A stretch of 64,000 nucleotides of DNA, taken from Fen-1135 sp963705275 (GTDB lineage: Bacteria > Desulfobacterota > Syntrophia > Syntrophales > UBA2185). The notes under the pieces were generated by a model. It saw nothing but the letters and a program-made list of their open reading frames with translations, was not told the DNA's origin and made no database searches. Below, piece by piece: positions 35,891-45,664 of the stretch (position 1 is its first letter; the number at the start of each line of letters is the position of its first letter). The stretch spans positions 372,001 through 436,000 of the forward strand of contig OY970063.1 of assembly GCA_963705275.1 (NCBI GenBank), in the 5' to 3' direction. The translations under genes and the position numbers were made by a program.

Positions 35891-35949
35891 GTCTTCAAAA
35901 TCCATGAATGTAAAAAAATAATCTTTCCTGCTTAAGGAAAGGATATTTT

Positions 35950-36755
35950 CTATGATGCCGTCAAGAATATTCTATAGTAGTAAACGTAAGGCGCAATGAA
36001 AATTAAACAGTCCAGCCGATCCAGTAAGCCGCCGTGTCCAATAACCAAAGAACCGGAATCCTTTACCCCGGAAGCTCTCTTGATAACAGACTCGCAAAGA
36101 TCGCCAAGTTGTCCTATAATGCCCCCCGAAAAACCAAGAGCTGCGGCATGAAAGACAGAAAGCCCCGGAAGAAAAAAATGCTGGAACAATACGCAGCCTA
36201 TAGTGCTTCCTATCAGCAATCCCACCGTCCCCTCAACGGTCTTGCCCGGACTTACCACAGGCATCAGTTTTCTCTTCCCTATGCTTCTCCCCACATAGAA
36301 TGCCGCTATATCCCCGGAAAATGCCAAGATCAAGATAAAAAATATCCACACCATCCCTGCGTCTGAATGCCTCAGCAGAATAAAATGTGACAGCATGAAC
36401 GGAATATAAATGAAGCCAAGAACGAGCTTGCTGACTGAAACTACGTTAATGGAATTACTATTCATGCCAACAAGGGAGAGAGAAAAGGCGCCCAGCATAG
36501 AAAATGCAATTACGGCCAGCACAATACGTAAATCACCTGAAAAAGCGGCAAGCGGGATTAATACGGCAATAATCAGACTCTGCAATTTCTCCCGGACGAA
36601 TCCTCCATTGAATACCATTCTGTTATATTCAACTACGGCTCCCTGAATAATGATTATAATAAAAGCAGCAAACACCTCTTCCGAAGCATAGAAGATGATG
36701 GCAACGAGCAGCGGTACAGCTATAATCCCGGATATCCATCTTTTCATGTGGGGAG

Positions 36756-36759
<4 letters not shown>
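35950..36759 (-). CDS. cdsA: Phosphatidate cytidylyltransferase
   Basis: 269 residues with about eight membrane helices. The CDP-DAG synthase signature is recognisable in SVIKRASGVKDSGSLVIGHG followed by GLLDRLD; the usual Pro before the Gly-His is Ile here. It converts phosphatidic acid and CTP to CDP-diacylglycerol, the substrate of PssA encoded 4 kb downstream. The ATG overlaps the uppS stop (ATGA). Confidence 0.94.
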
Positions 36760-37508
<749 letters not shown>

Positions 37509-37669
37509 CGGACGTCGCACCCTTTTTTAAATATCATCAAATAGTTAATATTCGGTCTAAGTCAAGTAGCACAATCAACGATAAAGTTCAAGGCATGCAC
37601 GAAAAGAAAGGCTTAGAGAGTCCTAGAATAAAAGCACCAATAGCGAGGCAGACACAATTTACGTCCATC

Positions 37670-37698
37670 CCAAAACAAAGAAGGAGCCATAAGGCTCC
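37670..37698 (-). terminator. Intrinsic terminator after frr
   Basis: On the minus strand GGAGCC-TTAT-GGCTCC (37683-37698) is followed by TTCTTTGTTTT. It lies about 30 bases after the frr stop and separates rpsB-tsf-pyrH-frr from uppS onward. Confidence 0.75.
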
Positions 37699-37726
37699 CC
37701 AGTATCTTCCGTTTGCGGGAACGAAT

Positions 37727-38284
37727 TTATATTTCCATGATTTCCCTTTCTTTGGCAACCAGAATAACGTCGGTCTTCTTAATGTATTTATCCGTTACCT
37801 CCTGAACTTCTTCCTGGTACTGATAAAATTCATCCTCAGAAATGTCATTGTCCTTCTTCAGGGTCTTCAGCTGGTCGTTTGCGTCCCTTCTGACATTCCT
37901 CAGATTTATTTTGCACTCCTCAGCGATCCTCTTTACAACCTTTGCCAGTTCCTTTCTGCGTTCTTCCGTGAGCGACGGAATAGAAAGGCGTATCACTTTT
38001 CCGTCGTTTGTCGGCATCAAACCAAGATCAGATTTCTGTATAGCCTTCTCTATATTTCCCATATTGCTGTTGTCCCACGGTGATATGACTATAAGGCGGC
38101 TCTCCGGTATGGAAAGCGTCGCCACCTGGTTGAGTGGCGTGGGAACATTGTAATAGTCTACTTTAATACCATCAAGAAGCGACAGTGACGCCCTCCCTGT
38201 CCGTACTTTACTCAAGGACTTCTCGTAGGCGTGGATCGTTTTCTCCATATTATCCTTTAATTCTTCAAAGATAATATCCTTCAT
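37727..38284 (-). CDS. frr: Ribosome recycling factor
   Basis: 185 residues, exact family length. It splits post-termination ribosomes together with EF-G. VRTGRASLSLLDGIKVDYYN, PLNQVATLSIPESRL and IRLSIPSLTEERRKELAK are diagnostic. Fourth gene of the rpsB operon, eight bases after pyrH. Confidence 0.97.
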   Translation of the reverse strand: MKDIIFEELKDNMEKTIHAYEKSLSKVRTGRASLSLLDGIKVDYYNVPTPLNQVATLSIPESRLIVISPWDNSNMGNIEKAIQKSDLGLMPTNDGKVIRLSIPSLTEERRKELAKVVKRIAEECKINLRNVRRDANDQLKTLKKDNDISEDEFYQYQEEVQEVTDKYIKKTDVILVAKEREIMEI

Positions 38285-38292
38285 GTCAACCT

Positions 38293-39009
38293 CTAACTCT
38301 TAACTCTCGTTCCCATATCTTTGCCGCAAATCACGCGTTTGATATTGCCTTTCTTCTGCAGATTAAAGACGATGATAGGAAGATTGTTCTCTCTGCATAG
38401 AGAAATGGCGGTTGCATCCATAACCTTCAGATGCCTAGTCAATACATCATTATAGGAGATCTCCGTGAACATTTTCGCATCGCTGCACGTAACAGGATCT
38501 TTATCATAGACCCCTTCCACTTTGGTTGCCTTCAGAATAACATCGGCCTTTATCTCTACGGCCCTCAAAGAAGCAGCGGTATCTGTAGTAAAATAAGGGT
38601 TGCCTGTGCCGCCCGCAAAAATAACAACTCTTCCTTTTTCCAGATGACGGACAGCCCTCCTTTGAATAAATGGCTCTGCAACTTGTTTCATCTCTATTGC
38701 CGTTTGAACTCTCGTCACTACATCAAGCTGTTCGAGGGCGCTCTGCAATGCAAGGCTGTTTATCACTGTCGCGAGCATGCCCATATAGTCCGCGGAAGTT
38801 CGCTCCATTCCCCTCTTATTGGCTTCAAACCCGCGAAATATATTGCCGCCGCCGACCACGACGCCTATTTCGACACGGAGCTTTGCAACATCCCTGATCT
38901 CTCCCGCAATGCCCGCTACGGCGTCGAGGTCTATACCATATGAGCCTTTTCCCATAAGGACTTCGCCGCTCAGTTTCAGGAGGACTCTCTTGTAGACAGG
39001 CTTATCCAT
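38293..39009 (-). CDS. pyrH: UMP kinase
   Basis: 238 residues. Three successive start codons GTG-ATG-ATG occur at 39015-39007; AAGG just before them best fits the last ATG (39009). RVLLKLSGEVLMG, GVVVGGGNIFRG, RTSADYMGMLATVINSLAL and FAGGTGNPYFTTDTAA are conserved hexameric bacterial UMP kinase motifs. It phosphorylates UMP to UDP and is GTP/UTP regulated. Confidence 0.97.
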   Translation of the reverse strand: MDKPVYKRVLLKLSGEVLMGKGSYGIDLDAVAGIAGEIRDVAKLRVEIGVVVGGGNIFRGFEANKRGMERTSADYMGMLATVINSLALQSALEQLDVVTRVQTAIEMKQVAEPFIQRRAVRHLEKGRVVIFAGGTGNPYFTTDTAASLRAVEIKADVILKATKVEGVYDKDPVTCSDAKMFTEISYNDVLTRHLKVMDATAISLCRENNLPIIVFNLQKKGNIKRVICGKDMGTRVKS

Positions 39010-39019
39010 CATCACCTTT

Positions 39020-39616
39020 TCAATCGGCGCCCAGCTGGAACCTTGTGAATCTTCTAATAACGATATTTTCGCCGGTCTTGGCGATCATGTTACTGACCAA
39101 CGTCCCAACGCTAATGGCTGTATCTTTTATGAATTTCTGATCCAGCAGGCAAACGTCTTCATAATACTTCTTCAGTTTGCCTTCTATGATCTTGTCCCAT
39201 ATCTTCTCAGGCTTTTTTTCCGCCAAAGCCTGGCTTCGATAAATCTCCTTCTCCCGCTCCAGGACATCGGGAGGGATATCTTCTGACTTCAGATACCTGG
39301 GGTTCGCCGCAGCTATATGCATGCTGAGTTCTTTCGCCAGGAGTCGAAAATCATCCGTCTTGGCGACGAAATCGGTTTCGCAATTAAGCTCTACCAGAAC
39401 ACCTATTTTCCCGCCCATATGGATATACGAAGCAATGGCTCCATCCTTCGCTGCTTTTGATGACCTCTTAGTCGCAGCAGACATGCCCTTCTTACGCAAA
39501 TGATCGATTGCCTTCTCGAGATCTCCGCCAGACTTAGTCAGAGCTTCCTTGCAATCCATCATGCCGGCGCCTGTTTTTTCTCTCAGATCCTTAACCATTG
39601 ATGATGTAATGCTCAA
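39020..39616 (-). CDS. tsf: Elongation factor Ts, short form
   Basis: 198 residues. GGGAGGT eight bases upstream supports the TTG start at 39616. The N-terminal UBA-like domain (VKDLREKTGAGMMDCKEAL) and the EF-Tu-interacting LVELNCETDFVAKTDDF are present. It is about 85 residues shorter than E. coli EF-Ts because one core half is reduced, as in other deltaproteobacteria and Thermus. It promotes GDP release from EF-Tu. Confidence 0.96.
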   Translation of the reverse strand: MSITSSMVKDLREKTGAGMMDCKEALTKSGGDLEKAIDHLRKKGMSAATKRSSKAAKDGAIASYIHMGGKIGVLVELNCETDFVAKTDDFRLLAKELSMHIAAANPRYLKSEDIPPDVLEREKEIYRSQALAEKKPEKIWDKIIEGKLKKYYEDVCLLDQKFIKDTAISVGTLVSNMIAKTGENIVIRRFTRFQLGAD

Positions 39617-39647
39617 TTTATCTTACCTCCCGTCAAATTTCTCGCTT

Positions 39648-40487
39648 TTACTGACGCGCCTTATCCGCTTCAATATCTTCTTCAAAATCAGTTATTCCAT
39701 CCTTTGTTTCTACAGACTCCGGGACATCAGTTTCCATATCTTCGCTTTTCTCAGATGCCAGGGCAGCTGCTTCCTTGTCGGTGTCTGCCTGCATATGCTC
39801 CTCCAACTTCCTCTTGCCTTCGATTACGGCATCTGCGATTTTCGAAGAAAAAAGCTTGATTGCCCTGATGGCGTCGTCATTACCGGGGATGATATAGTCT
39901 ATGTCGTCGGGATCACAGTTTGTATCAACTATAGCGACTATAGGAATCTTTAATTTTTGCGCCTCTTTGACGGCAATACTCTCGCGCTTGGGATCAACGA
40001 CAAACAAACCACCGGGGAGACGCTTCATTATTTTTATTCCACCCAGGACTTTTTCAAGCTTGTTCATTTCTTTCTGAAGCTTCATTATTTCCTTCTTGGG
40101 AAACGCCTTGATGCTGTCATCTGAGAACATCTTTTCCAGAAAGTTCAATCTCTCAATTCTTTTATTGATGGTGTTAAAGTTTGTCAGCATCCCACCCAGC
40201 CATCTCTGATTGACGTACGGCATCCCGCTCCGCTCCGACTCCTCCTTAACCGCCTCCTGCGATTGCTTTTTGGTTCCTACAAAGAGGAGCCCGCCGCCCG
40301 CCGCAACCATATTGACCACAAAATCATATGCAGTCTGGAACATCCCCACTGTCTGCTGAAGGTCTATGATATAAATTCCGTTTCTCGCCCCAAAAATGTA
40401 AGGCTTCATCTTGGGATTCCACTTATTAGTCTGATGACCGAAGTGTACACCCGCTTCAAGTAACAGCTTCATTGATATATTTGCCAT
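39648..40487 (-). CDS. rpsB: 30S ribosomal protein S2
   Basis: 279 residues. LLEAGVHFGHQTNKWNPKMKPYI, RNGIYIIDL, FVGTKKQ, YVNQRWLGGMLTN and IVDTNCDPDDIDYIIPGNDDA are S2 hallmarks. The last 50 residues are an acidic, low-complexity tail (EEDIEADKARQ end) longer than in E. coli. First gene of the rpsB-tsf-pyrH-frr operon. The 220-base upstream gap has no promoter I can defend. Confidence 0.97.
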   Translation of the reverse strand: MANISMKLLLEAGVHFGHQTNKWNPKMKPYIFGARNGIYIIDLQQTVGMFQTAYDFVVNMVAAGGGLLFVGTKKQSQEAVKEESERSGMPYVNQRWLGGMLTNFNTINKRIERLNFLEKMFSDDSIKAFPKKEIMKLQKEMNKLEKVLGGIKIMKRLPGGLFVVDPKRESIAVKEAQKLKIPIVAIVDTNCDPDDIDYIIPGNDDAIRAIKLFSSKIADAVIEGKRKLEEHMQADTDKEAAALASEKSEDMETDVPESVETKDGITDFEEDIEADKARQ

Positions 40488-40706
40488 ATTGCAACTCCTT
40501 TTGTTTTTTTACCGCCATCCTTCTCTCTTTGTACAGGGAACTTTTCGCTCTGAAAAGCAACGCCCCGCCAATCAAAGGATGTGTGAAATCCGCTGGCAAT
40601 TAGCATATAGATGTTAAATTAGCAAGAGAAAAAAGGCAAATACGAAAGCAGGTGAATGTGCAGCGGGATATTCCTGCCGATACTGGACTTATACAATATC
40701 CTACAG

Positions 40707-41909
40707 TTAGGTGCTATAGTGGGCATTAATTTTGACATAGTCAAAGGTTAGATCAGACGTGCATATTCTATGTGATTTGTTACCCATTCCGAGTTTTAAG
40801 AAGACCTTAATCCTTCTCTTGGACATGATTTCCAAGAGCTCCTTTTCATGGCCATCCACGCCTTTTCCATGAACAAATACCGGAATTTCTTCAAAGTACA
40901 GTTTAACGCCATCAACGGGAAGATTAATGCCGGTCGAGCCGGCAGCCGCTAGTATCCTCCCCCAGTTGGGGTCGCCGCCGTAAAAGGCGGTTTTCACCAG
41001 ACTTGAATTGGCTACGGCATAGGCAACTTTTTTTGCATCTGTCATCGAACATGCTTCATCAACGATTATTTCTATGAATTTAGTCGCCCCTTCGCCATCC
41101 CTGACGATGGCATCAGAGAGATCAGACATTACGCCGAAAAGCATTTCTTTAAACAAAGATAAATTATTGGAATTTCGCTTCAGTTGTTTATTCCCGGCGA
41201 TGCCGTTTGCCAAGATTATCGCCGTATCATTGGTACTCATGCATCCGTCAACCGTGATTGCATTAAAGCTCCCGTCCACGGCCTGTCTAAAAACCGCATT
41301 CAGGGTATGAAAATCGATGTCGAGATCGGTCATGGCAAATGCGAGCATGGTTGCCATGTTAGGCTCAATCATGCCCGCTCCCTTGGCAATCCCGCATACA
41401 GAAACTTCTTTCGAACCGATCATGCTTTTCCGGCAAGACATCTTGGCAAATTTATCCGTTGTCATGATTGCCTCTGCAGCCGCAGGAATGCCATTTGGAT
41501 GCAAGCCCCCAACCAGCCCTTCCATGCCTTTTTTGATATTCCCTATGGGAGGCCTGTGTCCGATTATTCCCGTAGATGCCACTAGAACGAGTTCATCGGC
41601 GATATTCAGATTATCGGAAGCACATCTTGACATGTCCACGGCATCGGCATATCCACCCTTGCCGGTCGCCGCATTGGCATTGCCGCTATTTACCAGAATC
41701 GCCTGAGCAACACCCGCTTTTATCCGCTCCATATCAAGGAGAACCGGCGCCGCCTTAAAGCAATTCTTCGTAAATACCGCCGATGCTCTTGCCGGTACAC
41801 CGGAAAAAATCAGGGCGAGGTCTTTAATGCCAGTTTCCTTGATACCCGCATGAATCCCATTCGCCAGAAAACCGGGAACGGCATAGGTGTCCGACTCTTT
41901 ACAGATCAT
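40707..41909 (-). CDS. argJ: Bifunctional ornithine acetyltransferase/N-acetylglutamate synthase
   Basis: 400 residues. ArgJ recycles the acetyl group in arginine synthesis and self-cleaves at a threonine; the cleavage motif is GMIEPNMATMLAF. ARASAVFTKNCFKAAPV, VNSGNANAATG and VDGCMSTNDTA are further signatures. It starts about 50 bases after the secA stop; secA-argJ adjacency is frequent in this bacterial group. Confidence 0.96.
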   Translation of the reverse strand: MICKESDTYAVPGFLANGIHAGIKETGIKDLALIFSGVPARASAVFTKNCFKAAPVLLDMERIKAGVAQAILVNSGNANAATGKGGYADAVDMSRCASDNLNIADELVLVASTGIIGHRPPIGNIKKGMEGLVGGLHPNGIPAAAEAIMTTDKFAKMSCRKSMIGSKEVSVCGIAKGAGMIEPNMATMLAFAMTDLDIDFHTLNAVFRQAVDGSFNAITVDGCMSTNDTAIILANGIAGNKQLKRNSNNLSLFKEMLFGVMSDLSDAIVRDGEGATKFIEIIVDEACSMTDAKKVAYAVANSSLVKTAFYGGDPNWGRILAAAGSTGINLPVDGVKLYFEEIPVFVHGKGVDGHEKELLEIMSKRRIKVFLKLGMGNKSHRICTSDLTFDYVKINAHYST

Positions 41910-41962
41910 AAAGCACCTTCTTTGACAGGTCTAAAATAAATTATCATGTCTCCTGCACATAT

Positions 41963-44482
41963 TTACTGTCCGCAGCACTTTTTATACTTCTTTCCGCTGC
42001 CGCACGGACACGGATCATTTCTCCCCACCTTTTTCGTATCTCTCTTCACGGTAGATATCTGTGCAGTCTGTTCCCCGCGGCTCATGACATAATCCTGACT
42101 GGCCTCTTCCCGCATTTCTTCGATCTCTTCTTCCCTCTGGATTCTGACGATGCAGAGTTTTTCGATGGTATCCTCCTTAATGCGGTGGATCATTTCCATG
42201 AACATTTCATAGCCCTCTTTCTGGTATTCCCGGACAGGATCCTTCTGTCCATAACCTCTGAGGCCAATGCCTTCTTTTAAGTGATCCATGCTAAGCAGAT
42301 GATCTTTCCAGTGAGAATCGATAGACTGTAACATGATTACCTTCATGAGATAATCCATGAGGGGTTTGCCGTATTCCTCCTCCTTCTTCTTCAGCATGGC
42401 CTTAACAGCGTCAATGAGCGTTTCTTCAATGGCTTCCCTGCTGAGATTTCTCCCTGTTTCACTGAAGTTCAATCGCAACGAGAATTGCTTGAAGACAATA
42501 TCGTCCAATCCTTTCAGATTCCATTCATCCGGATGCGCCTTCTCATCTATGTACTCGGAGACTATTTGTTCGACAAGTTCTTCCAGCATCTCTTCGACAT
42601 CCGTCCATAGCTCCTCTCCCTTGAGCACCTTCTTGCGCTGCTCGTAAATCACCTGTCTTTGTCTGTTCATTACATCGTCAAATTCCAAGAGGTGCTTGCG
42701 TATATCAAAATTATGCGCCTCGACCCTCTTTTGCGCATTTTCTATAGCCTTCGAAATGAGATTATGCTCAATAGGTTGATTTTCTTCCATGCCAATCCGA
42801 TCCATAATGGATGAGATTCTCTCTGCACCGAATATGCGCAGAAGATCGTCCTCCAGCGCGAGATAAAACCGCGAAGAGCCTAAATCTCCCTGGCGCCCCG
42901 ATCTCCCCCTTAGCTGATTGTCTATACGGCGGCTTTCATGCCTTTCCGTCCCGAGGATATGGAGGCCGCCAAGCTCGGCGACTCCTTCGCCCAGCTTTAT
43001 ATCGGTCCCGCGGCCCGCCATATTGGTCGATATGGTCACCATACCCGGTTGCCCCGCCTGAGCAATGATTTCTGCTTCTTTTTCATGATGCTTCGCGTTC
43101 AGGACGTGGTGTTTGATCCCTGTCCGCGAAAGATATCTGCTTAGGAGTTCAGACTTTTCGATGGATATTGTACCAACCAGAACGGGTCTTTTCTTCTTGT
43201 GCAGTTCTTTAATCTCCTCGATCGCGGCATTAAATTTTTCTGCCTCGGTTTTATAAATTACGTCAGGATTATCGATCCTGATCATCGGCATATTGGTTGG
43301 AACCACAACTACATCGAGCTTGTATATCTTATTGAATTCTGCCGCCTCCGTATCCGCCGTGCCCGTCATTCCTGCAAGCTTGTTATACATCCTAAAGTAA
43401 TTCTGGAATGTTATTGACGCAAGTGTCTGATTTTCTCTCTCTATCTTAACTTTCTCTTTCGCTTCCAGAGCCTGATGCAAGCCGTCACTGTACCTTCTTC
43501 CCGGCATAACTCTGCCCGTAAACTCATCAACGATAATGACCTGGCCTTCTTTGACCAGATAGTCCACATCGCGCCTGAAAAGTGTATGGGCCTTCAATGC
43601 TTGATTAACGTGATGGAGAAGCTCCATATTTTTTGGCTCAAAGAGGTTCTGCACCTTCAAGTGACCTTCAACCCTGGCAACCCCTTCTTCCGTCAAGACT
43701 ACGGTCCGGCTCTTTTCATCAATCGTGTAATCCTTGTCCCTTCTCAATTTAGGTATTACCTGGTTGATCATATAGTATTTATCGGTGGATTCCTCAGATG
43801 GACCTGATATTATCAGCGGCGTTCTAGCTTCATCGATGAGGATGCTGTCAACCTCGTCAACAATGGCATAATTGAATTCCCTCTGAACATAATCATCAAG
43901 GCTGAACTTCATATTATCGCGCAGATAATCGAACCCGAATTCATTGTTTGTGCCATAGGTTATATCGGCACTATAGGCCCTTCTTCTTTCATCGTCATCC
44001 ATGCCATGAACAATGACTCCCACCGTGAGACCGAGGAATTTGTAAATAGGTCCCATCCACTCTGCATCTCTCTTCGCCAGATAATCATTTACAGTAACCA
44101 GATGGCAACCTTCGCCGGACAGGGCATTCAGATAAAGGGGCATGGTAGCTGCGAGGGTCTTTCCTTCCCCGGTTTTCATTTCTGCAATTCTCCCCTCGTG
44201 CAAAACAAGGCCTCCTATGACCTGAACATCGAAAGGCCGCATCAGCAATGTTCTTCTCGCTGCTTCTCTGGCAACGGCAAACGCCTCCGCCAGGATATCG
44301 TCGCGTTCCGCACCACCGCTCAGCCGTTCCTTAAAATATGGCGTTTTCGCTTCCAGTTCCGCATCACTCAAGCTCATCATCGTGGGCTCAAGATCGTTCA
44401 CTTCTTCAAGGATAAAAGACAGTCGTTTTAATTCTCGATCATTCTTGCTGCCTATCACCTTTCCCAGCAAAGACCCAAGCAT
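41963..44482 (-). CDS. secA: Preprotein translocase ATPase SecA
   Basis: 839 residues from ATG at 44482, which has AGAGGA seven bases upstream; a TTG at 44497 is less likely. Walker A EMKTGEGKT, Walker B VDEVDSILIDEARTPL, MTGTADTEAAEF and GRGTDIKLGEGV mark the two nucleotide-binding folds. The C-terminus carries the zinc (SEC-C) motif DPCPCGSGKKYKKCC, used for SecB or ribosome contact. It drives protein export through SecYEG. Confidence 0.97.
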   Translation of the reverse strand: MLGSLLGKVIGSKNDRELKRLSFILEEVNDLEPTMMSLSDAELEAKTPYFKERLSGGAERDDILAEAFAVAREAARRTLLMRPFDVQVIGGLVLHEGRIAEMKTGEGKTLAATMPLYLNALSGEGCHLVTVNDYLAKRDAEWMGPIYKFLGLTVGVIVHGMDDDERRRAYSADITYGTNNEFGFDYLRDNMKFSLDDYVQREFNYAIVDEVDSILIDEARTPLIISGPSEESTDKYYMINQVIPKLRRDKDYTIDEKSRTVVLTEEGVARVEGHLKVQNLFEPKNMELLHHVNQALKAHTLFRRDVDYLVKEGQVIIVDEFTGRVMPGRRYSDGLHQALEAKEKVKIERENQTLASITFQNYFRMYNKLAGMTGTADTEAAEFNKIYKLDVVVVPTNMPMIRIDNPDVIYKTEAEKFNAAIEEIKELHKKKRPVLVGTISIEKSELLSRYLSRTGIKHHVLNAKHHEKEAEIIAQAGQPGMVTISTNMAGRGTDIKLGEGVAELGGLHILGTERHESRRIDNQLRGRSGRQGDLGSSRFYLALEDDLLRIFGAERISSIMDRIGMEENQPIEHNLISKAIENAQKRVEAHNFDIRKHLLEFDDVMNRQRQVIYEQRKKVLKGEELWTDVEEMLEELVEQIVSEYIDEKAHPDEWNLKGLDDIVFKQFSLRLNFSETGRNLSREAIEETLIDAVKAMLKKKEEEYGKPLMDYLMKVIMLQSIDSHWKDHLLSMDHLKEGIGLRGYGQKDPVREYQKEGYEMFMEMIHRIKEDTIEKLCIVRIQREEEIEEMREEASQDYVMSRGEQTAQISTVKRDTKKVGRNDPCPCGSGKKYKKCCGQ

Positions 44483-44575
44483 ACATAATCCTCTCAAAAA
44501 AAAACCGGCATGAAACCGGACTGTTAGATAACCAATAACGAACCATCCCGCGTATTACATGCGGGCGGATAAAAT

Positions 44576-45484
44576 CTAATTTAAATATTTCCTCGGATTA
44601 ACGTAAATGCCGTTTAATGTTACGGAGTAATGGAGATGCGAGCCTGTACTTCGTCCGGAATTCCCAACATAACCGATGAGGTCTCCCCTTTGAACCATGC
44701 TCCCCTGCTTCACGGCAGTTCTCAAAAGGTGACCGTACCAACTCGTAATCCCGTACCCATGATTTATCTTAACCATGTGTCCCACATCCCGATCATAAGA
44801 TATCTCAGAAACTAAACCGTCCGCAGGCGCCACCACATGTACACCCATTCTCGTCGCAATATCAATTCCCTTGTGAAATTCTCTCGCGCCGCTAAGCGGC
44901 GATGATCTATATCCAAACTCCGATGTAACCCACCCCTGGACAGGCCAAATCGAGGGCGTAGCAGCAAGTATGGACTTCTGTCTCTTAAGAAATCTAAACA
45001 GCTCATTAAAACTGCTCTTCTGCTCGACTGCATCTTTCGACAGTTGATCAACATTTTGATCTATTTTAGCAATGACCATCCGCTGGTCAGTCTCTCCGCG
45101 TGAGTATGCCCTTGTAGTATCGTCGTTTATCGAACCGCCGGCGCCGAGGATCCGCCCTTTGTAGCGCCTATCTTCGACGTTAGCCATGGACCTGATATTC
45201 TTATCAAGCTGATTGAGTTCCTCCATCCTCACGGCAAAGCTGTTTACCTTCTCTACCAAGCCGTCGATCTGCACTTTTTGTTCTTTTGTTTGCCTCCGCA
45301 AGCTTTCCAGATCAATCTTGTCTCTCTTCATCCTGATGTAATCGTAATATGTATACATGGATGCCAGAATGACAGCCATTACACAAAATGCGATGCCCTT
45401 CAAAACCTTGTTCGAAAGAGTAATTTTTTTAGCAGAACTTTTTCTCTTGGGGATTATCAGGAAGGTATAAAAATTTTTTGGCAT
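44576..45484 (-). CDS. M23 family metallopeptidase, membrane anchored
   Basis: 302 residues from ATG at 45484 with AAAGGA upstream. A basic N-terminus and one membrane helix (GIAFCVMAVILASMYTYY) precede a coiled coil (about 50-165), then an LytM/M23 domain. Zinc ligands lie in EFHKGIDIA (H-x3-D) and GSHLHYSV (H-x-H); GYRSSPLSGAREFH is the typical approach loop. It probably cleaves peptidoglycan cross-bridges or serves as an amidase activator; both zinc motifs are intact, so activity is likely. Divergent from the EF-G-like gene. Confidence 0.9.
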   Translation of the reverse strand: MPKNFYTFLIIPKRKSSAKKITLSNKVLKGIAFCVMAVILASMYTYYDYIRMKRDKIDLESLRRQTKEQKVQIDGLVEKVNSFAVRMEELNQLDKNIRSMANVEDRRYKGRILGAGGSINDDTTRAYSRGETDQRMVIAKIDQNVDQLSKDAVEQKSSFNELFRFLKRQKSILAATPSIWPVQGWVTSEFGYRSSPLSGAREFHKGIDIATRMGVHVVAPADGLVSEISYDRDVGHMVKINHGYGITSWYGHLLRTAVKQGSMVQRGDLIGYVGNSGRSTGSHLHYSVTLNGIYVNPRKYLN

Positions 45485-45664
45485 CTTTATTCCTTTCGGG
45501 TATCCTCGCGACAAACCGGAACCGTAAAGCTACCATAATCATGCTAATTGTCAAGCATAGTTTATTCATCTTTTAGAAAATTGACTTGACTTTGCAAGGG
45601 GGAATACGCTACACACCGCAAGCATCTTTACCAATTGCTACCGGTAGCTTAGAAAGGAGTTCTC

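Noticed and set aside
44547..44565. Terminator after the M23 gene
   Set aside because: CCCGC and GCGGG arms can pair but no T run follows on the relevant strand.
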